Source of the DNA: Pseudonocardiales bacterium
GTDB taxonomy: Bacteria; Actinomycetota; Actinomycetes; Mycobacteriales; Pseudonocardiaceae
Length of the DNA stretch: 40,694 nucleotides
Assembly: GCA_026393175.1 (NCBI GenBank)
Contig: JAPLAT010000142.1
Coordinates: 1-40,694 of the forward strand
Direction of reading: 5' to 3'
Of the stretch, positions 25,566 to 34,487 are shown one piece after another (position 1 is the stretch's first letter; every line of letters begins with the position of its first letter). The notes beneath the pieces are model-generated. The model ran no database searches. It was not told the DNA's origin and worked only from the letters and a program-made list of their open reading frames with translations. A program made the translations under genes and the position numbers.

Positions 25566-26378
25566 TCAGCGCCCCGAGGCGGCCCGGCCCAGCTCGACCG
25601 ATCGGTCCCGGGCGGCCTCGATCGCGTCGAGCAGCGCCGCGCGCACCCCGTGCCGCTCCAGCTCGCGGATCGCCGCGATCGTCGTGCCCGCGGGGGAGGT
25701 GACGGCCTCCCGGAGCAGCACGGGGTGGTCGTCGGACTCGCGGAGCATGCGGGCCGCGCCGAACGCGGACTGCACGATCAGGTCCGCGGCGACGGTGCGC
25801 GGCAGGCCGAGCAGGATCCCGGCGTCGATCATGGCCTCGACCAGGTAGAAGAAGTAGGCCGGCCCGGAGCCCGACAGCGCCGTGACCGCGTCCTGCTGCG
25901 ACTCCGGCACGCGCACCACCCGCCCCACCGAGCCGAGCATCTTCTCCACGGCCGCGAGCTGCGCGTCGCCCGCGTGGGTGCCGCCGGACACGGCGCTCAT
26001 CGCCTCGCCGACGAGCATCGGGGTGTTGGGCATGACCCGCACGCACGGCGTCCCGGCGGGCAGGGCGCCCTCGAGGACCGCCAGCGGGATGCCGGCGCAC
26101 AGGGACACCACCAGCGTCCCGGGCCGCAGCTCGGGGGCCAGCGCCGTCAGCACCGGCACGATGTCCTGCGGCTTGACCGCGATCACCAGCACCTCGGCGT
26201 GCGCGGCCGCCTCGGGCACCTCGACACCGCGCACGCCCAGCCGCGCCGTCAGCTCCGCCGCCCGCTCCGGGTGCCGCTCGGTGAACACCAGGTCCGCGGG
26301 CGCGCTGCCCGCGGCCAGCAGCCCGGCGAGCAGCGCCTCCCCGATCTTCCCCGCGCCCAGCACCGCGATCCTCGTCAT
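25566..26378 (-). CDS. proC: Pyrroline-5-carboxylate reductase
   Basis: A 270-residue enzyme that makes the last step of proline synthesis (pyrroline-5-carboxylate to proline, NAD(P)H). An N-terminal Rossmann motif reads IAVLGAGKIGEALL; it is followed by VIAVKPQDI and MPNTPMLVGEAM. The C-terminal dimer and substrate domain contains ALSGSGPAYFFYLVEAMIDAG and REAVTSPAGTTIAAIREL, the diagnostic P5C reductase signature. I chose ATG 26378; the track GTG at 26387 would add three residues. Confidence 0.96.
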   Translation of the reverse strand: MTRIAVLGAGKIGEALLAGLLAAGSAPADLVFTERHPERAAELTARLGVRGVEVPEAAAHAEVLVIAVKPQDIVPVLTALAPELRPGTLVVSLCAGIPLAVLEGALPAGTPCVRVMPNTPMLVGEAMSAVSGGTHAGDAQLAAVEKMLGSVGRVVRVPESQQDAVTALSGSGPAYFFYLVEAMIDAGILLGLPRTVAADLIVQSAFGAARMLRESDDHPVLLREAVTSPAGTTIAAIRELERHGVRAALLDAIEAARDRSVELGRAASGR

Positions 26379-26404
26379 GGCGGTCACGCTAGCCGCCCCC
26401 GCCG

Positions 26405-26459
26405 TCGCAGCGGGGTGGCACCGCTGCGACCGGATCGGAGCGGTGTCACCCCGCTGCGA
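26405..26459 (-). terminator. Long hairpin between the thioesterase gene and proC
   Basis: Two 25-bp arms (26405-26429 and 26435-26459) complement each other at 23 of 25 positions around a 5-base loop. It begins about 48 bp past the thioesterase stop. Such long stems without a T-tract are a recurring style in this window. Confidence 0.8.
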
Positions 26460-26507
26460 TGCGGGCGGCGGGCGGGCGGCCGGGGCGGGGCGGGGCGGTG
26501 GGGCGGG

Positions 26508-27329
26508 TCAGCCCGGCAGGGGGGCCAGGGCCAGCTGGCGGGCCTGGCAGACCAGCCGCCCGGCCGCGTCCACCACCGTGACGTCCTCGTCGAACCACAT
26601 GCCGGCGACGGTGGCCGAGCGCGACTCCAGCCGCAGCCAGCCCGGCGCCGGGCGGGCGCGCAGCAGGGCCGTCAGCTGCACGGTGGGCGCCCAGCCGAAG
26701 CGCCCGGCCACGTTGAACACCGTGGGCGGCAGGATGTCGCCGGCGAGCAGGGCGAACAGGACGTCGACCTCCTCGTCGCGCGGCCGGCACCAGCCGCGCA
26801 GCACCGGCGGGGCCTGCTCGCCCCGGGTGAAGGCCATGGTCGCGGCGTCGAACCGCAGGTCGCAGGACGACGCCAGCCCGAACACGCCGGGGCTCGCGCC
26901 GGGGTCCAGCGCGTCGGCGGGCGGCTCGGCGGGCAGGTCGGGCAGCTCGGCCCACTGCGGCTCGTCGGCGGGCAGCACGCCCGCGGTGACGGTCGCGGCG
27001 AGCATCGCCCGCCCGCCCTGGCTCATCCGCACGGACACGACGGAGACCGTCCGGCCCTGCTTGAGCACCTCGGCGTGCAGGTCGACCGGGCCGGGGTCGG
27101 GGGCGCGCAGGAAGTCCGCGGCGACGGCCAGCGGGTCGGGGGCCGCACCCGGCGCGACGGCCTGCAGGTGGGCGAGCCCGGCGCGGACCAGCAGCACGAG
27201 CAGGATGCCGCCGTGTGCCTTGGACCCGACGGTCCAGTGCTGCCCGAGCTCGGCGCCGTAGTGCCCGGGGCCCCGCTCCTCCAGACCGATGGCTCCGCGG
27301 AACGGCGGGGCGAGAGACGGCTGCGTCAT
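26508..27329 (-). CDS. Thioesterase family protein (TesB-like double hotdog)
   Basis: A 273-residue protein with two hotdog-fold halves. The first contains WTVGSKAHGGILLVLLVRAGL (the hot-dog helix), and the second contains FNVAGRFGWAPTVQLTALLRARP and ends with VDAAGRLVCQARQLAL. It probably hydrolyses an acyl-CoA in the cytoplasm; substrate is not inferable. ATG 27329 is used, although a GTG two codons earlier is possible. The gene lies between a sugar-phosphate isomerase-like gene and proC, with hairpins in both flanking gaps. Confidence 0.82.
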   Translation of the reverse strand: MTQPSLAPPFRGAIGLEERGPGHYGAELGQHWTVGSKAHGGILLVLLVRAGLAHLQAVAPGAAPDPLAVAADFLRAPDPGPVDLHAEVLKQGRTVSVVSVRMSQGGRAMLAATVTAGVLPADEPQWAELPDLPAEPPADALDPGASPGVFGLASSCDLRFDAATMAFTRGEQAPPVLRGWCRPRDEEVDVLFALLAGDILPPTVFNVAGRFGWAPTVQLTALLRARPAPGWLRLESRSATVAGMWFDEDVTVVDAAGRLVCQARQLALAPLPG

Positions 27330-27341
27330 GGGCACAGCAGT

Positions 27342-27395
27342 ATCACCGCGATCGCCCGCCGGGCGCGGCGGTGTGACCCACCTCGCGGCGGTGAT
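27342..27395 (-). terminator. Weak inverted repeat between the isomerase-like and thioesterase genes
   Basis: ATCACCGC and GCGGTGAT pair across a 38-base loop that also holds a repeated CGCGGCGGTG. It lies just after the isomerase-like gene's stop. The large loop makes a terminator call doubtful. Confidence 0.3.
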
Positions 27396-27412
27396 CGCCG
27401 GGGCCGCGGCCC

Positions 27413-28228
27413 TCAGTGCGCGAGCGGGAGCGGCCGGGGCGCGGCCGTGGGCTGCAGGTGCAGCCGGGCGAACAGCAGGGACTCGGCGAGCAGCGCGGTG
27501 CGCTCCTGGCGGGTGCGGCAGCGCCGGGTGCTGACCTCCAGCACCACCACGCCGCCGAACCCGGACGCGACGAGCCGCTCGCAGACCTCGGCGCAGGGCT
27601 GGCTGCCGCGTCCGGGCACGAGGTGCTCGTCGCGGGGGACGCCGGTGCCGTCGGCGAGGTGCAGGTGGGTGAGCCGCTCGCCCATGCGGTCCAGCATCGC
27701 GAGCGCGTCGGACCCGGCGGCGGCGGTGTGCGACAGGTCGAGCGTGTAGTCGGCGTGCCCGACCTCGGTGGGGTCGAACCCGGGGCTGTAGGGCACGGTC
27801 GAGAGGGCGCCGCGGCGCAGCGGGAACATGTTCTCCACGGCCAGCGCGACGCCGTCGCGCTCCCCGGCCCGGGCCACCTCGCCGGCGAACTCCGCGGCGT
27901 AGCGGCGCTGCCACCGGAACGGCGGGTGCAGCACGACGGTGCGCGCCCCCAGGCGCGCGGCGGTCTCGACGGAGCGGCGGATGCGGACGATGGGGTCGGC
28001 GCCCCACACCCGCTGCGTGACGGCCAGGCAGGGCGCGTGGACGGCCAGCACGGGCACGCCGTAGCGGCGCGCCAACCGCTCGACGGCGACGGGGTCCTGG
28101 CTCGCCGGGTCGGTCCAGACCATCAGCTCGACGCCGTCGTACCCCAGCTCGGCCGCGATCTCGAAGCCGGCCGCGACCGGCTCGGGGTACACCGATGCCG
28201 TGGAGAGGGCGACCGGTGGCGGGTTCAT
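27413..28228 (-). CDS. Sugar phosphate isomerase/epimerase family protein (AP-endonuclease-2-type TIM barrel)
   Basis: A 271-residue TIM barrel of the xylose-isomerase-like fold. Metal-site type residues appear at LGYDGVELMVW, LHPPFRWQ, LAVENMFP, TLDLSHTAAAG and HLHLADGTG. It may isomerise or epimerise a sugar phosphate or inositol derivative; the exact substrate is unknown. In M. tuberculosis the matching gene (Rv0498) follows Rv0497 in the same order. ATG 28228 overlaps the stop... of the upstream membrane-protein gene (ATGA). Confidence 0.85.
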   Translation of the reverse strand: MNPPPVALSTASVYPEPVAAGFEIAAELGYDGVELMVWTDPASQDPVAVERLARRYGVPVLAVHAPCLAVTQRVWGADPIVRIRRSVETAARLGARTVVLHPPFRWQRRYAAEFAGEVARAGERDGVALAVENMFPLRRGALSTVPYSPGFDPTEVGHADYTLDLSHTAAAGSDALAMLDRMGERLTHLHLADGTGVPRDEHLVPGRGSQPCAEVCERLVASGFGGVVVLEVSTRRCRTRQERTALLAESLLFARLHLQPTAAPRPLPLAH

Positions 28229-29484
28229 CTCCCCATGAGTACCAGGATCGCGGGGGACACGGTGAGCAGCAGCCCCACGAGCACCGCGAACACGGTGGTG
28301 CGCCGGTCGTTGTTGTGCAGCAGCGCGCGCACGACCAGCACCAGGCCGATCGTCACGATCGCCGACGCCGCGAGCGCGACGACCGGCAGGTTGCGCCACA
28401 GGAACCGGAACAGCACCCACAGCACGGCACCGCCGAGCGCGCCGGCCACCCACTGCACGATGACCGCGCTCCAGGCGGGGGCGGCGGCGTCCCTGGCCGC
28501 GGCCGCGGCCCGGCCGAGGCGGCGCTGCCGGGGCGGCGGGGCCTCGAACTCGGCGGCGACGTCCGGGTCGTAGTCGTCGTAGTCGTCGCCGTAGTCGTCG
28601 TCGTGCTTGCGCAGGTCGACCGACGGGCCCCGGCGCGAGGGGCCCAGCCCGGCGGGGCCGTCGTCCTCGTCGACCGGGCCGGGCGGCAGCGGCGGGCCGC
28701 CGTCGATCGCGGTGCCGCCGCGGCTCCCGGTCCGGGCCCGGTGCCACTCCTCGGCGCCGACGGGGGCCTGCCCGACCATGGTGGAGGGGCCGCCGTCGTC
28801 GTCGTGGTCGTCCTGCGCCGGGCGGGTGTAGGACTCCAGGGGCTCCGGCTCGCGGATGCGCGGGATGACGTCGGTGGGGCGCTCGCGGCCCTGCGCCGGG
28901 GCGCGTGTCGGGAACGCCGCGCCGGCGAGGCCCCCGTGGCCGTTGGTGTGGCCGTTGGACTGCCCGTTGGTCGGGGCCTCGGGCTGGGACCGGGCCGGCT
29001 CGGGGGACCAGCGCGGCGGGGCGGCCGGCGCCGGGGACACGGCCTGCTGGGGGGCCACCTGCTGGGGCGCGGCCTGCGGGGGCGCCGGCTGCTGGAGTGC
29101 CGGCTGCTGGGGTCCGGGCTGCGGGGGCACCACCGGGGCGGCGCGGCGGACCGGCTCGCGCGGGGCGCGGTCGTAGGCGGCGGGCTCGTACGGGGCGGGT
29201 TCGTACGGGGCGGGCTCGTACCGGCCCGCGTCGTGCTCGGCCCGGTCGAGCTGTGCCGGGTCGCGCTGGGCAGGCTCGCGCTGGGCAGGCTCGCGCAGCA
29301 CCGAGCGGTCGACGGCCGGGGCCGCCGCGGTGTCGTCGACCCTCGGCCCGGCGGCGGGGGCCCCGTCCGACTCGTCGGCCTCGCGCCGTCGCCGGCGCCG
29401 CCCGGACGCCGCGGCCTCGCCGCCGTGCGCGGCCAGCAGCTCGGCGACGGTGCGCTGTCGTGGGTGGTCGGTCTCGGAGCTCAT
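28225..29484 (-). CDS. Large disordered membrane protein with C-terminal helices (Rv0497-like)
   Basis: A 419-residue protein. The first 310 residues are low complexity: a basic stretch GRRRRRRE, a REPAQ repeat, a YEPAP repeat, Gln/Pro-rich runs, an [11 protein letters not shown] motif and Asp/Tyr-rich runs ([12 protein letters not shown]). The C-terminal 110 residues hold three hydrophobic helices ([55 protein letters not shown]). It corresponds in position to the mycobacterial Rv0497 gene next to the Ppx/GppA gene. Function is unknown. ATG 29484 overlaps the upstream ppx stop, and its own stop overlaps the isomerase-like start. Confidence 0.83.
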   Translation of the reverse strand: MSSETDHPRQRTVAELLAAHGGEAAASGRRRRRREADESDGAPAAGPRVDDTAAAPAVDRSVLREPAQREPAQRDPAQLDRAEHDAGRYEPAPYEPAPYEPAAYDRAPREPVRRAAPVVPPQPGPQQPALQQPAPPQAAPQQVAPQQAVSPAPAAPPRWSPEPARSQPEAPTNGQSNGHTNGHGGLAGAAFPTRAPAQGRERPTDVIPRIREPEPLESYTRPAQDDHDDDGGPSTMVGQAPVGAEEWHRARTGSRGGTAIDGGPPLPPGPVDEDDGPAGLGPSRRGPSVDLRKHDDDYGDDYDDYDPDVAAEFEAPPPRQRRLGRAAAAARDAAAPAWSAVIVQWVAGALGGAVLWVLFRFLWRNLPVVALAASAIVTIGLVLVVRALLHNNDRRTTVFAVLVGLLLTVSPAILVLMGR

Positions 29485-30512
29485 CCAGTACACCGTGCCT
29501 CGTACGTCGTCAAGCGTCCAAGCCCGCCCGGCGAGTCCTGCGCCGAACGGTCCGTCCGGTCCGTGGGGGGGCGGCTGGTGGCATCGAGCGTGTCGAGGCG
29601 CCGGAGGATGACCCCCTCGCGCAACGCCCACGGACAGATCTCGAGCTGGGGGATCTTCAGAGCGCGCATCGCGGCCTCCGCGACGAGGGCACCGGCCACC
29701 AGCTGGTGGGCGCGGCTGGGGCTGACGCCTTCGAGCTCGGCGAGGTCTCCCGCCGACATCCGGGTGATGAACGCGGCCAGCTGCCGCAGGCCCACGTCCG
29801 TGAGCACCCGGCGCGTGCGCGGCCCGGCGCTGGACGGGGCGGCACCGGTGAGCCGGGCCAGGGAGCGGAACGTCTTGGAGGTGCCGACGGCCAGCTCGGG
29901 CGGGCCCGCGCGGCGCAGCCGGCGCGCGACCGGGGCCAGCTGCTCGTCGAGGTGGGCGCGCAGGGCGTCGATCCGGCGACGCGAGGGCGGGTCGGTCGGG
30001 AACCACTCGCGGGTGAGCCGCCCGGCGCCGAGCGGCAGCGACGCGGCCGCGGCCGGGTGCTCGTCGCGGCCCGCGGCGAGCTCCAGGGAGCCGCCCCCGA
30101 TGTCGAGCACGAGCAGCCGCCCGGCCGACCAGCCGTACCAGCGGCGCACCGCGAGGAAGGTGTAGCGGGCCTCGTCCTCGCCGGGGAGGACCTCCAGGGA
30201 GACGCCGGTCTCGTCGCGCACCCTGGCGAGCACGGCGGCGGAGTTCGTGGCGTCGCGCAGGGCCGAGGTGGCGAAGGCCAGCAGGTCGGCGCAGCCGGCG
30301 GCCGTGGCGGCGACGCCGGCCTTCTGCACGGTCCTGACCAGCGCGTCCGCGCCGGCTTTGGTCAGCGCGCCGGACCGGTCCAGGTTCTCGGCGAGCCGCA
30401 GCTCGACCTTCTCCGACGTCATCGGGGTGGGGTGGCCGCCACGGTGCGCGTCCACGACGAGCAGGTGGACGGTGTTGGACCCGACGTCGAGCACACCCAG
30501 GCGCACCGGCAC
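29481..30512 (-). CDS. Ppx/GppA family exopolyphosphatase / pppGpp hydrolase
   Basis: A 343-residue enzyme of the ASKHA phosphatase family. The N-terminal nucleotide-binding loop is [15 protein letters not shown] and the central motif is [24 protein letters not shown] and [12 protein letters not shown] are further family segments. It lacks the C-terminal HD domain of long Ppx proteins, as in mycobacterial Ppx1/Rv0496. It should release phosphate from polyphosphate, or act on pppGpp, in the cytoplasm. Its position beside senX3-regX3 fits a link to phosphate metabolism. The GTG at 30512 is the probable start. Confidence 0.9.
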   Translation of the reverse strand: MPVRLGVLDVGSNTVHLLVVDAHRGGHPTPMTSEKVELRLAENLDRSGALTKAGADALVRTVQKAGVAATAAGCADLLAFATSALRDATNSAAVLARVRDETGVSLEVLPGEDEARYTFLAVRRWYGWSAGRLLVLDIGGGSLELAAGRDEHPAAAASLPLGAGRLTREWFPTDPPSRRRIDALRAHLDEQLAPVARRLRRAGPPELAVGTSKTFRSLARLTGAAPSSAGPRTRRVLTDVGLRQLAAFITRMSAGDLAELEGVSPSRAHQLVAGALVAEAAMRALKIPQLEICPWALREGVILRRLDTLDATSRPPTDRTDRSAQDSPGGLGRLTTYEARCTG

Positions 30513-30569
30513 AGGCTACGCCCCCGCCGTGACACGGCCGTGACCGAACCCGGGTCGCGGCACGGTGGG

Positions 30570-31274
30570 CTACCCCTCGAACTTGTAGCCCAGCCCCCGG
30601 ACCGTGACGAGGTGGCGCGGGGTGCTCGGGTCCGCCTCGACCTTGCTGCGCAGGCGCTTGACATGGACGTCGAGGGTCTTGGTGTCCCCCACGTAGTCCG
30701 CGCCCCACACCCGGTCGATGAGCTGGCCGCGGGTCAGCACCCGCCCGACGTTGCGCAGCAGGTACTCCAGCAGGTCGAACTCCTTGAGCGGCAGGGCGAC
30801 GTCCTGCCCGCCCACCGACACGACGTGCCGCTCCACGTCCATCCGCACCGGCCCGGCCTCCAGCACCGCGCCGGTGCCCCACCCGCCCTGGCCGTCCAGC
30901 TCGGGGCCCGCCTCGCCGCCGCGGCGCAGGACCGCGCGGACGCGGGCGATCAGCTCGCGGGCCGAGTAGGGCTTGGTCACGTAGTCGTCGGCGCCCAGCT
31001 CCAGGCCCACGACCTTGTCGATCTCGCTGTCCCGGGCCGTCACCATGATCACCGGGACGGCGGAGCGGGTGCGCAAGGCCTTGCACACGTCGGTGCCGCT
31101 CATGCCCGGGAGCATGAGGTCGAGCAGGACGATGTCGGCCCCGTTGCGGTCGTACTCCTCCAGCGCGTCCTGGCCGGTGGCCGCGACGGCGGTGGTGAAG
31201 CCCTCCTTGCGCAGCAGGAAGGCGAGCGGGTCGGCGAAGGACTCCTCGTCCTCCACGATGAGCACCCTTGTCAT
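30570..31274 (-). CDS. regX3: Response regulator RegX3 (OmpR/PhoB family)
   Basis: A 234-residue two-domain regulator. The receiver domain has the acidic pair VEDEE, phosphoacceptor Asp52 (VLLDLML) and conserved Lys101 (DYVTKPYS). The C-terminal winged helix includes PLKEFDLLEYLLRN and LDVHVKRLRSKVE. It is the partner of SenX3, and the pair controls phosphate-starvation genes in mycobacteria. ATG 31274 overlaps the senX3 stop (ATGA). Confidence 0.95.
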   Translation of the reverse strand: MTRVLIVEDEESFADPLAFLLRKEGFTTAVAATGQDALEEYDRNGADIVLLDLMLPGMSGTDVCKALRTRSAVPVIMVTARDSEIDKVVGLELGADDYVTKPYSARELIARVRAVLRRGGEAGPELDGQGGWGTGAVLEAGPVRMDVERHVVSVGGQDVALPLKEFDLLEYLLRNVGRVLTRGQLIDRVWGADYVGDTKTLDVHVKRLRSKVEADPSTPRHLVTVRGLGYKFEG

Positions 31275-32449
31275 CTGATCTCCTCCAGCTCGTCCTCGGT
31301 GCCGGGCACCTCGTCCAGCTCCGCGGCATGCGCCGGGAGGCGCATGGTGAACGTCGACCCGGTGCCGGGGCTGCTCCACAGCCGCACCTCGCCGCCGTGG
31401 TTGGCCAGCACGTGCTTGACGATCGCCAGGCCCAGCCCGGTGCCGCCGGTGGCGCGGGAGCGGGCCGGGTCGACGCGGAAGAACCGCTCGAACACCCGCT
31501 TCTGGTGCTCCGGGGCGATGCCGATGCCCCGGTCGGTCACCGAGATCTCCACCCAGTCCCCCGCGCTGCGCCGCGACACCGACACCGACGCCTCGGCCGG
31601 CGAGTAGGCGATCGCGTTCTCGATGAGGTTGGACAGCGCCGTGACCAGCAGGGTCCGGTCCCCCTCGACCTCCAGGCCGCGCGGGCGGTCGACGGTGATG
31701 TCGATGCTCGCCGCCTCCGCCGAGAGCCGGCAGCGGGCCATCGCCTCGCGCACCACCTCGTCGACGTCGACGACGCACAGCTCGGGCAGCCGCTCCGCCC
31801 CGGTGAGCCGGGACAGCGCGATCAGCTCGGTGACCAGCGCGCCCAGCCGGTGCGCCTCGTTGAGGATCTTCGTGCCGAAGCGGCGCACCTCGGCCGGGTC
31901 GTCCGCCGCGTCGAGGACGGCCTCGGCCAGCAGCCCGACGGCGCCGACCGGCGTCTTCAGCTCGTGGCTGACATTGGCGACGAAGTCGCGGCGGGTGGCC
32001 TCCAGGCGCACGGCGTCGGAGGTGTCGACGGCCTCGGCGACTGTGTAGCCGTCCCCCAGCGGGCGGACGTGCGCGACGACGGCGGCGGGCTGGCGGCCCC
32101 GGTGGTCCAGCGGGGAGAGGTCGACCTCGGCCGTCTGCCCCGTCTGCTGCGCGCGCTGGCAGGCCGCCCACGCCCGGGCGTCCGGGCTGCCCGCGCGGAC
32201 CAGCCCCAGCTCGACGGCGCGCGCGTTGTGCAGCACCACCTCGCCGGAGCGGGCGAGTACCGCCAGCCCGGTGGCCGACGAGCGGACCATCCGCTGCAGG
32301 AGGTCGGCCAGCGGCGGGCCGGTGTCGGGTGCGGCGGCGGCGGGCACGACGGCGGGGCGCGGGCGGGCGGTCCGCCGCCCGACGACGACACCGACCCCGA
32401 GCGCGGCGGCGGCGAGCAGCACGCACAGCAGTGCGGTCACGGGCGGCAT
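31271..32449 (-). CDS. senX3: Sensor histidine kinase SenX3
   Basis: A 392-residue kinase. One N-terminal hydrophobic segment (about 4-24) is followed by a PAS-like region (about 45-150) and the HisKA domain with phosphoacceptor His162 (NVSHELKTPVGA). The ATPase domain has NLIENAIAYSP (N box), DRGIGIAPEHQ (G1) and GGTGLGLAIVKHV (G2). A short acidic tail follows. As in mycobacteria it should sense phosphate supply through the Pst/PhoU system and phosphorylate RegX3. A PHO-box-like sequence lies about 90 bp upstream of the ATG. Confidence 0.95.
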   Translation of the reverse strand: MPPVTALLCVLLAAAALGVGVVVGRRTARPRPAVVPAAAAPDTGPPLADLLQRMVRSSATGLAVLARSGEVVLHNARAVELGLVRAGSPDARAWAACQRAQQTGQTAEVDLSPLDHRGRQPAAVVAHVRPLGDGYTVAEAVDTSDAVRLEATRRDFVANVSHELKTPVGAVGLLAEAVLDAADDPAEVRRFGTKILNEAHRLGALVTELIALSRLTGAERLPELCVVDVDEVVREAMARCRLSAEAASIDITVDRPRGLEVEGDRTLLVTALSNLIENAIAYSPAEASVSVSRRSAGDWVEISVTDRGIGIAPEHQKRVFERFFRVDPARSRATGGTGLGLAIVKHVLANHGGEVRLWSSPGTGSTFTMRLPAHAAELDEVPGTEDELEEIR

Positions 32450-32535
32450 CGTAGGCAGGCGGGGGGCCGGGAGGGCCAGCCCGCGGGCCCCGTCGTGACG
32501 GTGGTGACGTCCCGGGACGCCACATTTCCGCCCCC

Positions 32536-32557
32536 GTTCACGCCGCGTTCACCCCGT
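32536..32557 (-). promoter_or_regulatory. PHO-box-like direct repeat upstream of senX3-regX3
   Basis: Two GTTCAC units start at 32536 and 32547, exactly 11 bp apart (GTTCACGCCGC then GTTCACCCCG). This matches the PHO-box direct-repeat pattern bound by PhoP in Streptomyces and resembles RegX3 sites. It lies about 90-108 bp upstream of the senX3 ATG. The repeats read on the plus strand, opposite to senX3. Autoregulation is inferred. Confidence 0.65.
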
Positions 32558-32574
32558 CCGCCGACCGTCCCGTT

Positions 32575-32625
32575 GCAGGAAGGCCACCTTCACGCAACGA
32601 GGTGGCGTGAAGGTGGCCTTCCTGC
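32575..32625 (-). terminator. Perfect 21-bp hairpin after gpmA
   Basis: Two 21-bp perfect arms (GCAGGAAGGCCACCTTCACG...) flank a 9-base loop, ending 17 bp before the gpmA stop on the plus-strand scale, that is just downstream of gpmA. It separates gpmA from the senX3 promoter region. No T-tract. Confidence 0.85.
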
Positions 32626-32641
32626 CACCACGGCGGCCGGG

Positions 32642-33382
32642 TCAGCGGCCCTGCGCGGCCACCGCGGCGGCGGCGGTGGCGGCCGCGTCGGGGTCGAGGT
32701 ACACCCCGCCGGGGGTGGTGGGGCGCAGGTCGTCGTCGAGGTCGTAGCGCAGCGGGATGCCGGTGGGGATGTTCAGACCGGCGATGTCGGCGTCGGAGAT
32801 GCCGTCGAGGTGCTTGACCAGCGCCCGCAGCGAGTTGCCGTGCGCGGCGAGCAGGACGGTGCGCCCGGCCCGCAGGTCGGGGACGACGGCGGACTCCCAG
32901 TACGGGAGGAACCGGGCGACGACGTCGGCGAGGCACTCGGTGAGCGGGAGGTCGTCGCCCAGCCCGGCGTAGCGGGGGTCGCCGTCCTGGGACCACTCCG
33001 AGCCGCGTTCGATGGGCGGCGGCGGCACGTCGTACGAGCGGCGCCAGAGCATGAACTGCTCCTCGCCGAACTCCGCGAGCGTCTGCTTCTTGTCCTTGCC
33101 CTGCAGCGCGCCGTAGTGCCGCTCGTTGAGCCGCCAGTCGCGGTGCACCGGGATCCAGTGCCGGTCGCACGCGTCGAGCGCGAGGTGGGCGGTGGAGATG
33201 GCGCGCCGCAGCAGCGAGGTGTGGACGACGTCGGGCAGCAGGTCGGCCGCGCGGAGCAGCTCACCGCCGCGGCGCGCCTCCTGCTCGCCGGTCTCCGAGA
33301 GCGGGACGTCCACCCAGCCGGTGAACAGGTTCTCCGCGTTCCACGTGCTCTGCCCGTGACGGAGCAGCACCAGGGTTCCCAT
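32642..33382 (-). CDS. gpmA: 2,3-bisphosphoglycerate-dependent phosphoglycerate mutase
   Basis: A 246-residue glycolytic enzyme interconverting 3- and 2-phosphoglycerate. The phosphohistidine motif is [10 protein letters not shown] (His9), followed by [30 protein letters not shown] and [16 protein letters not shown] (second His). These are the diagnostic dPGM blocks. A Pro/Ala-rich C-terminus ends the protein. I chose ATG 33382; the track GTG at 33391 adds three residues. It is the first gene of the gpmA-senX3-regX3 arrangement known from mycobacteria. Confidence 0.95.
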   Translation of the reverse strand: MGTLVLLRHGQSTWNAENLFTGWVDVPLSETGEQEARRGGELLRAADLLPDVVHTSLLRRAISTAHLALDACDRHWIPVHRDWRLNERHYGALQGKDKKQTLAEFGEEQFMLWRRSYDVPPPPIERGSEWSQDGDPRYAGLGDDLPLTECLADVVARFLPYWESAVVPDLRAGRTVLLAAHGNSLRALVKHLDGISDADIAGLNIPTGIPLRYDLDDDLRPTTPGGVYLDPDAAATAAAAVAAQGR

Positions 33383-33409
33383 GGCGCCCACTCTGCCAAA
33401 GGCGGGCGC

Positions 33410-33922
33410 TCACCCCGCGACGCGGGCGCGGTCGGCCTCGGCGCACGCCCCGGGCACCTCGCCCGCGCCGTCGAGGCCGGCCAGCACCGAGCGCAGGATC
33501 GTGGTCAGCTGGCCGACCTGCTCGGGGGTGATGCGGTCGAACAGCCTGCTGCGCACGGCGGCGACGTGGCCGGGGGCCGCCGCGGCGAGCACGGCGAAGC
33601 CCTCGTCGGTGAGCCGGGCGAGCGTGGAGCGCCGGTCGTCGGGGCAGGGCACGCGGCGGATCCAGCCGTTGCGCTCCAGCCGGGCGACGGCGTGCGAGAG
33701 CCTGCTCTGGGAGCTCTGGGTGATCTCCGCGAGGTCGCTCATCCGCAGCGTGCGGTCCGGCACCTCGGACAGCATCGCGAGGATCTGGTAGTAGGCGTGG
33801 GGCATCCCGGAGTCGCGTTGCAGCTGCCGGTCCAGGGCCGCGTCGAGCAGTGCGGTGACCGCGACGTAGGCCATCCACGCGTCATGTTGCTCGTCGGTGA
33901 GCCACACCTCGTCGTCCGCCAT
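33410..33922 (-). CDS. MarR family transcriptional regulator
   Basis: A 170-residue MarR-type winged-helix protein. The recognition helix region is LRMSDLAEITQSSQSRLSHAVARLERNGWIRR, followed by the wing PDDRRSTLARLTDEG and a C-terminal dimerisation helix. The N-terminal helices (MAYVAVTALLDAALDRQL) also match the family. Ligand unknown. It is divergent from a VOC-protein gene with only 52 bp between the starts, so it probably controls that gene and itself. Confidence 0.9.
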   Translation of the reverse strand: MADDEVWLTDEQHDAWMAYVAVTALLDAALDRQLQRDSGMPHAYYQILAMLSEVPDRTLRMSDLAEITQSSQSRLSHAVARLERNGWIRRVPCPDDRRSTLARLTDEGFAVLAAAAPGHVAAVRSRLFDRITPEQVGQLTTILRSVLAGLDGAGEVPGACAEADRARVAG

Positions 33923-33947
33923 GGGCCCATCCTAGCCGACAGAAAGT

Positions 33948-33957
33948 TGAACATTCA
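33948..33957. promoter_or_regulatory. Candidate MarR operator in the divergent gap
   Basis: TGAACATTCA is an inverted repeat (TGAA and TTCA, 2-base centre) within an AT-rich patch of a very GC-rich region, midway between the MarR gene and the VOC gene. The sites are short, so the assignment is only suggestive. Confidence 0.4.
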
Positions 33958-33974
33958 TGTGTTAGCGTCGACTC

Positions 33975-34487
33975 ATGCCGATCCAACGCCTCAACCACGC
34001 CGTTCTCTACGTCCGCGACGTCGACGCCAGCGTCGAGTTCTACACCGAGGCCCTCGGGTTCCGGGCCGTCGCGGGGATGCCCGGGCGGGCCATGTTCCTC
34101 CAGGCGGCCGCCTCCACCAACGACCACGACCTGGGCCTGTTCGCCATGGGGCCCGACGCCGGGCCGTCCGCGGCCGGGCGCAGCACCGTCGGGCTCTACC
34201 ACCTCGCGTGGGAGGTCGACACGCTCGGCGAGCTGGGCCGCATCGCCGGCGTGCTCCGCGAGCGCGGGGCGCTGGTCGGCGCCTCGGACCACGGCTCGAC
34301 GAAGGCGCTCTACGCCCGCGACCCCGACGGCATCGAGTTCGAGGTCAGCTGGCTGGTGCCGGCCGACCGGCTCGGCGGCGACACCGAGATGCGCACGGCG
34401 CCGCTGGACCTCGACGCCGAGATCGCCCGCTACGGCGCGGACCTGCCGGGCGGGATCGGGGTGTCGGTGGCGGCCGACAGGGGCTGA
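33975..34487 (+). CDS. VOC family protein (glyoxalase / extradiol dioxygenase fold)
   Basis: A 170-residue protein with two beta-alpha-beta-beta-beta VOC modules. Likely metal ligands are His in LNHAVLYVRD, His in LYHLAWEVD and Glu in DGIEFEVSWL. The set matches the catechol-2,3-dioxygenase-like or resistance-protein branch rather than a typical glyoxalase I. It is divergently transcribed from a MarR regulator, suggesting response to an aromatic or electrophilic compound (inference). Its last 58 bp overlap the 3' end of the convergent OhrR-like gene, which is unusual. Start ATG 33975. Confidence 0.86.
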   Translation: MPIQRLNHAVLYVRDVDASVEFYTEALGFRAVAGMPGRAMFLQAAASTNDHDLGLFAMGPDAGPSAAGRSTVGLYHLAWEVDTLGELGRIAGVLRERGALVGASDHGSTKALYARDPDGIEFEVSWLVPADRLGGDTEMRTAPLDLDAEIARYGADLPGGIGVSVAADRG

